Below, in pieces: positions 6,287 through 9,192 of a DNA stretch of 9,192 nt. The translations under genes were made by a program, and so were the position numbers. This DNA is from an uncultured Clostridia bacterium (GTDB lineage Bacteria; Bacillota; Dehalobacteriia; UBA4068; JAAVYR01), in assembly GCA_946562005.1 (NCBI GenBank), contig CAMNVD010000039.1, forward strand, positions 1 through 9,192, read 5' to 3'. The notes below the pieces were generated by a model. That model worked only from the letters and a program-made list of their open reading frames with translations. It was not told the DNA's origin and ran no database searches. Within the stretch, counting starts at the first letter, position 1; each line of letters opens with the position of its first letter.

Positions 6287-7363
6287 TTACTTTAACCCCC
6301 TTGCTAATTCTTCGATTTTGCCTAAAATGTCTACGGGCATTGGTACCATGCCGCCTGTCCGGCCATAGAAGTGAACCGGTTTTGTGCAGTTGATGGCCAG
6401 CTTAATATCGTCAATCATTTGGCCCATGCTCATTTCCACACTTAGGAAGCATTGCGCAGTGTTAGCAGCCTTTTGAATGACTTTTTCAGGGAAGGGCCAC
6501 AAGGTAATGGGACGAATCATCCCGGCTTTGATGTCCTTTTCCCGTGCCATATCGATAGCACTTCTGGTTGTACGAGCTGTGGCGCCAAATGCCACCAAGA
6601 CGATGTCGGCGTCGTCTACCAAGTATTCTTCTGCCTGGGCTTCTTTTGCTTTGATGATATCATAGCGGGCAAAGCGGGCGATAACCTGTTGTTCTAATTC
6701 ATCGGGTTTTAAGCACAAGGAATTAACGATGTTATGTTCTCGCTTATGTTTGTGGCCGTTGGTAGCCCATGGCTTTGCCGGAATGGTGCTCAAATCTTTT
6801 TCAGGGAAAGCGATAGGTTCCATCATCTGTCCTAACAAACCATCTACCAGCATGAGAGCGGGGATACGGTATTCGTCTGCTTTATCAAAAGCTTCCATCA
6901 TCAGGTTGACCATTTCTTGGACGGTGGAGGGCGCATAGACTAAGATTTGGAAGTCGCCGTGTCCCCATGCTTTGGTCGCTTGCCAATAGTCCGCCTGGGA
7001 AGGCTGGATGCCGCCTAAGCCCGGGCCGCCCCGCTGCACGTTAATAATGACGCAAGGCAAATCACAGCCGGCAAGATAGGAAACGCCTTCGCTCTTTAAG
7101 GAAATCCCTGGAGAGGAGGAGCCGGTCATTACCCGGACGCCTGCTGCTGCTGCGCCTAATACCATATTAATGGCGGCTACTTCGGATTCTGCTTGCAAAT
7201 AGGTGCCGCCTACTTTGGGCATCCGTTTAGACATATAAGCGGCGATTTCGGTAGAAGGGGTAATAGGATAGCCGAAAAAATGGCGGCAGCCTGCCTGGAT
7301 GGCCGCTTCTGCCATGGCTTCATTGCCCTTCATCAATACTCGTTCTGCTTGTTTTTCTGTCAT
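6287..7363 (-). CDS. vorB: 2-oxoacid:ferredoxin oxidoreductase, alpha subunit (VorB type)
   Basis: This 358-residue protein has the alpha-subunit architecture: a pyrimidine-binding TPP-fold domain at about 1-190 and a transketolase C-terminal-like domain at about 250-350. Motifs include MKGNEAMAEAAIQAGC (11-26), GYPITPSTEI (31-40), TGSSSPGISLKSEG (80-93) and GGPGLGGIQPSQADY (112-126). These closely follow proteins commonly annotated as 3-methyl-2-oxobutanoate dehydrogenase subunit VorB, acting on branched-chain 2-oxoacids, although VorB-type annotations often stand without biochemical proof. A stop codon lies just upstream in frame, so the ATG at 7363 is the first possible start. Its best binding site, AAAGG at about 7379-7383, is a long 15 bases away. 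It follows the ferredoxin gene by 61 bases and abuts the beta gene. Confidence 0.92.
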   Translation of the reverse strand: MTEKQAERVLMKGNEAMAEAAIQAGCRHFFGYPITPSTEIAAYMSKRMPKVGGTYLQAESEVAAINMVLGAAAAGVRVMTGSSSPGISLKSEGVSYLAGCDLPCVIINVQRGGPGLGGIQPSQADYWQATKAWGHGDFQILVYAPSTVQEMVNLMMEAFDKADEYRIPALMLVDGLLGQMMEPIAFPEKDLSTIPAKPWATNGHKHKREHNIVNSLCLKPDELEQQVIARFARYDIIKAKEAQAEEYLVDDADIVLVAFGATARTTRSAIDMAREKDIKAGMIRPITLWPFPEKVIQKAANTAQCFLSVEMSMGQMIDDIKLAINCTKPVHFYGRTGGMVPMPVDILGKIEELARGLK

Positions 7364-7424
7364 AGAATATCTACACTACCTTTCTTTGTAGCTTGTTTCA
7401 TTGGTTTTTAATCTGGAAATGAAT

Positions 7425-7637
7425 CTATTTTTCTACTCGGATGGCGCTGTCGGGGCACATCATGCCACAAAAAGCGCAGGCAATACATTTTTCCATATCT
7501 TCATCGCTGATATATGCTGGAGTATAGCCTTTGGCATTGAGTTTTTCTTGTTGTAAGTGAATAATCTTTTTCGGGCATACCTCTACGCATAATGCGCAAC
7601 CTTTACAAAGATTTTCATTGATTATGGTCTTTGCCAT
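7425..7637 (-). CDS. 2-oxoacid:ferredoxin oxidoreductase, delta (2[4Fe-4S] ferredoxin) subunit
   Basis: This 70-residue protein is almost all iron-sulfur cluster ligand sequence. CKGCALCVEVCP gives Cys 11, 14, 17 and 21; CIACAFCGMMCP gives Cys 51, 54, 57 and 61. These two CxxCxxCxxxC sets would bind two [4Fe-4S] clusters. Being the first gene of the alpha-beta-gamma block marks it as the delta subunit that carries electrons from the TPP site to external ferredoxin. It has a clear GGAGG site (7645-7649) 7 bases before the ATG. It is preceded by a 167-base gap holding two dispersed repeats, so it may be transcribed from its own promoter as well as from the one upstream of the ATPase. KEGG-style naming would be korD. 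Confidence 0.94.
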   Translation of the reverse strand: MAKTIINENLCKGCALCVEVCPKKIIHLQQEKLNAKGYTPAYISDEDMEKCIACAFCGMMCPDSAIRVEK

Positions 7638-7662
7638 GGTAAAACCTCCGTTTATTTTTTTT

Positions 7663-7692
7663 AGATTCTTTAGCGTTCGCTTCAGAATGTCA
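7663..7692 (+). repeat. Dispersed palindromic repeat, copy 2
   Basis: AGATTCTTTAGCGTTCGCTT runs on as CAGAATGTCA. ATTCT pairs with AGAAT and AGCG with CGCT inside it, making this the most symmetrical of the four copies. It lies 25 bases upstream of the ferredoxin-subunit start, in that gene's likely 5' leader or promoter zone. Confidence 0.72.
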
Positions 7693-7715
7693 GTGATTGT
7701 TTTCTTTAAACATAC

Positions 7716-7752
7716 TAAAATCTTCTATATAAATATTTCCGTTAAAATCTTC
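7716..7752. repeat. Direct repeat TAAAATCTTC, two copies 27 bp apart
   Basis: TAAAATCTTC occurs at 7716-7725 and again at 7743-7752. Each copy is followed, directly or after one C, by TATA. The pair lies between dispersed repeats 2 and 3 upstream of the ferredoxin-subunit gene. It could be an operator pair for an internal promoter of the oxidoreductase operon, or a chance match in AT-rich DNA. I find no convincing -35/-10 pair here. Confidence 0.3.
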
Positions 7753-7770
7753 CTATAGAATGGATGAAAA

Positions 7771-7798
7771 AGATGCTTCGACTACGCTCAGCATGACA
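7771..7798 (+). repeat. Dispersed palindromic repeat, copy 3
   Basis: AGATGCTTCGACTACGCTCA continues as GCATGACA. The outer arms read ATGCT/AGCAT instead of the ATTCT/AGAAT of copies 1 and 2, a paired change that keeps the stem. It lies 6 bases past the ATPase stop codon. On the minus strand the hairpin is followed by C and five T, so it resembles a weak terminator or attenuator between the ATPase and the oxidoreductase genes. Confidence 0.72.
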
Positions 7799-7804
7799 AC
7801 ACTT

Positions 7805-8539
7805 TTATGCAGACCAAGGGGTTTTGACGAAAATATCTACAGGGAAAATCTTTCTTTCTTCGTATAGTTGTAACAATCTATGGTCAGGTGCGTCTCCTGC
7901 ACAGATTGGGTCGAGGAGCTTTCGCGGTATTGCTTGATACAAAAGGGGAATACCGGAAAGCTCAATAATCTTTTCCCCATAATCCAGACTTTTCGTAATC
8001 TGTTCTATGGATGTGTCTGGTCCCAGATTAGAATTATTGACGATGTGGGTGATAGAGAGTTTGGACGCACGATTGATATCGGCTATCATAGCCACGGCGT
8101 CTTCTGCTGTTGCTGTCAGCGGACGGCATTGATTAACGACCAATATCATCTGATAATCTTCCCTAGCGGTGATTTTCTCTTGATAGCGTCCCAGCGCCAC
8201 TGCGCCAGCGTCATCGCCGCCTACATCTAGTATCACGCATTCTCCGCCTGTTATAGCGCCGTCTACCTGTCGGGTAAGGATAGGGGTATCTAGGTTGGTA
8301 TTGGCAAAAGGCGGTGTGATGAGATGGATGCCATGTTCTTCACAAAGAGGCGCAAAATCTGCCGAGCGAAAATAGGGGTTAACAATATCAATATCGCATA
8401 AGGTAACATTCTTACCCATTCTGCTATAGGCGAGGCTCAGATTCATAGCAAAATTGGTTTTGCCGCTGCCATAGTGACCAGTGATGACTGTGGCTGCTGT
8501 AGGACAGAGCAGCGGTTCGTAGCTTATGGTATCTTGCAT
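7805..8539 (-). CDS. MinD/CobQ-like P-loop ATPase associated with the oxidoreductase operon
   Basis: This 244-residue protein resembles SIMIBI-class (MinD/ParA/CobQ-like) nucleotide-binding proteins. It has a Walker A loop GHYGSGKT at residues 21-28, a switch-like DIDIVNPYFRSAD at 49-61 and a Walker B-type VILDVGGDDAGA at 102-113. The signature Lys of the ParA/MinD P-loop (KGGxGKT) is replaced by His, so a classical MinD or ParA role is unlikely. No DNA-binding, cluster-binding or membrane-targeting segment is evident. The gene is first on the strand that carries the 2-oxoacid oxidoreductase genes and lies behind a good promoter, which suggests an accessory role such as maturation, cofactor loading or regulation; this is inference. 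Upstream, AAAGGA (8555-8560) is 15 bases from the ATG, a long spacing, with GGTG closer in. Confidence 0.82.
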   Translation of the reverse strand: MQDTISYEPLLCPTAATVITGHYGSGKTNFAMNLSLAYSRMGKNVTLCDIDIVNPYFRSADFAPLCEEHGIHLITPPFANTNLDTPILTRQVDGAITGGECVILDVGGDDAGAVALGRYQEKITAREDYQMILVVNQCRPLTATAEDAVAMIADINRASKLSITHIVNNSNLGPDTSIEQITKSLDYGEKIIELSGIPLLYQAIPRKLLDPICAGDAPDHRLLQLYEERKIFPVDIFVKTPWSA

Positions 8540-8612
8540 GGATTTTTCACACCGTCCTTTCTTATCTAGTTACGTCATTTTCTACTTTATTGGGAAAACT
8601 TTTTATTTGCAT

Positions 8613-8641
8613 ATTATAGCACTAACATTGCAAATATTCAA
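8613..8641 (-). promoter_or_regulatory. Sigma-A-type promoter for the ATPase/oxidoreductase operon
   Basis: On the minus strand TTGAAT (8636-8641) and TATAAT (8613-8618) are separated by exactly 17 bases, and TGC precedes the -10 to give an extended -10 (TGnTATAAT). The expected start of transcription near 8606 leaves a leader of about 66 bases before the ATPase ATG at 8539. No operator is obvious. Confidence 0.78.
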
Positions 8642-8766
8642 GATGAAAAGCTGCAAAAAGCATATATTTTTATATGGTAATTATTTTATATTCAAAGTAC
8701 TTTTGCAGTGGTTTTTTAGCAGAAAACTATACAAAAAAGAGGGGACGTGATAAGATAATAGACAAA

Positions 8767-8798
8767 AGATTTTTCGTCGCTATGCTCCTCAGAATGAC
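8767..8798 (+). repeat. Dispersed palindromic repeat, copy 4
   Basis: AGATTTTTCGTCGCTATGCT runs on as CCTCAGAATGAC. It has the same ends and orientation as the other copies, with a longer middle. The outer arms pair as ATTTT/AGAAT with one G-U. Read on the minus strand it encodes HSEEHSDEKSF, which explains a spurious open frame there. It lies 49 bases upstream of the radical SAM start. Confidence 0.72.
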
Positions 8799-8847
8799 TG
8801 ATGTGACTGGGTTTGGAATGGCAGAGGGCGAAAGAAAGGACAAGGCA

Positions 8848-9192
8848 ATGGAAAATCCCTTTCCTTATCATGCAGTAGAGGGTGGCAAGCGGTACCATAC
8901 TTGGGATTATCATCTCAAAGAAAAGTTTGGCGGCAAAGTGTTTAAAGTCTCTCTGGATGGTGGCTTTAGCTGCCCAAATATTGACGGTACCCGTGGGGTA
9001 GGCGGCTGCACCTATTGCAGCTATACCCAGCGTAAGGTAGCCCCTGCTGACTTACGCACTCAGTTTGAAGAGGTAAAAGCGGTCCTCCATAAAAAGTGGC
9101 CAGGCGCAGCGCAGTATATCCCTTATTTTCAGGCCAATACCAGTACTTATGGGTCTCTTAGTGAACTAAAAGAGAAGTATGAGCTGATGCTG
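8848..9192 (+). CDS. TIGR01212/YhcC-like radical SAM protein (N-terminal part, cut by window end)
   Basis: Only the first 115 codons are present and the frame is open at the window end. It begins MENPFPYHAVEGGKRYHTWD, followed by HLKEKFGGKVFKVSLDGGFS and CPNIDGTRGVGGCTYC. Cys42, Cys54 and Cys57 form the C-x11-C-x2-C pattern that this family uses to bind the radical SAM [4Fe-4S] cluster, instead of the classical CxxxCxxC. The later YIPYFQANTSTYG also fits the family. The reaction of YhcC-type proteins is not established; resemblance to Elp3-type enzymes suggests RNA modification. The ATG at 8848 has GAAAGGA (8834-8840) 7 bases upstream. An in-frame ATG at 8818 has no good site. It is divergent from the ATPase operon and probably unrelated to it. 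Confidence 0.9.
   Translation, partial: MENPFPYHAVEGGKRYHTWDYHLKEKFGGKVFKVSLDGGFSCPNIDGTRGVGGCTYCSYTQRKVAPADLRTQFEEVKAVLHKKWPGAAQYIPYFQANTSTYGSLSELKEKYELML

Larger units (their letters stand above)
8540..8847. other. AT-rich divergent intergenic region
   Basis: About 308 bases separate the divergent ATPase and radical SAM genes. The region holds the minus-strand promoter at 8613-8641, a small AT hairpin (CATATA/TATATG at 8661-8676), an 8-bp inverted repeat CTGCAAAA/TTTTGCAG (8651-8658 and 8701-8708) and dispersed repeat copy 4. The plus-strand promoter for the radical SAM gene is unclear. TTGCAG (8703-8708) and TATACA (8728-8733) are 19 bases apart, a poor match. I see no RNA gene or riboswitch. 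Confidence 0.6.

Noticed and set aside
7663..7798. CRISPR-like repeats
   Set aside because: The two copies here differ in sequence and the copies in the window have no regular spacing, equal spacers or cas genes. They are dispersed hairpin elements.
8540..8606. Riboswitch in the leader of the ATPase operon
   Set aside because: The predicted leader is only about 66 bases and shows no strong stems or known aptamer core.
8526..8750. Plus-strand open frame of 74 codons in the divergent intergenic region
   Set aside because: It spans the minus-strand promoter and AT-rich DNA, overlaps the start of the ATPase gene, and shows no family motif or good ribosome binding site.
8716..8913. Minus-strand open frame of 65 codons upstream of the radical SAM gene
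   Set aside because: Its HSEEHSDEKSF stretch is repeat copy 4 read in reverse, and it overlaps the true start of the radical SAM gene.

Overview
The window looks like a chromosomal segment of an anaerobic, fermentative member of the Bacillota, probably a gut or rumen type. The grounds are ferredoxin-linked 2-oxoacid metabolism, AGGAGG-type ribosome binding sites, a sigma-A-like promoter and a Gram-positive-style prophage tail and lysis block. Negativicutes or Clostridia are both possible; the sequence alone does not settle the genus.

Layout. (1) 1-2629, plus strand: the end of a prophage or tailocin late region. It holds a large receptor-binding-type tail protein (beta-sandwich plus seven kelch-like repeats), a small conserved phage protein, a 44-residue XkdX-like protein and a holin. 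No endolysin, integrase or attachment site is visible. (2) 2658-2704: a strong bidirectional terminator between converging transcription units. (3) 2710-8539, minus strand, read from high to low coordinates: a MinD/CobQ-like P-loop ATPase, a two-cluster ferredoxin subunit, the alpha (VorB type), TPP-binding beta and gamma subunits of a 2-oxoacid:ferredoxin oxidoreductase, a helix-turn-helix/cupin regulator and an AMP-forming acyl-CoA synthetase of the medium-chain (MACS) type. From the ferredoxin onward the genes are tightly packed. A near-consensus promoter lies upstream of the ATPase. (4) 8540-8847: an AT-rich divergent intergenic region. (5) 8848-9192, plus strand: the first 115 codons of a TIGR01212/YhcC-like radical SAM protein that runs off the window.

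How the genes may work together. The oxidoreductase interconverts a 2-oxoacid plus CoA with acyl-CoA, CO2 and reduced ferredoxin. The synthetase interconverts a free carboxylic acid and its acyl-CoA. Together they could activate branched-chain or aryl acids and reductively carboxylate them to 2-oxoacids for amino-acid synthesis, or run oxidatively during amino-acid fermentation. The cupin regulator could sense a small ligand of this route. The ATPase may be a maturation or regulatory accessory; its role is unknown.

Four copies of a short imperfectly palindromic dispersed repeat (AGATTCTT...CGCTCAGAATGACA type), all in the same orientation, lie in gaps between genes. One of them is inside the phage block.
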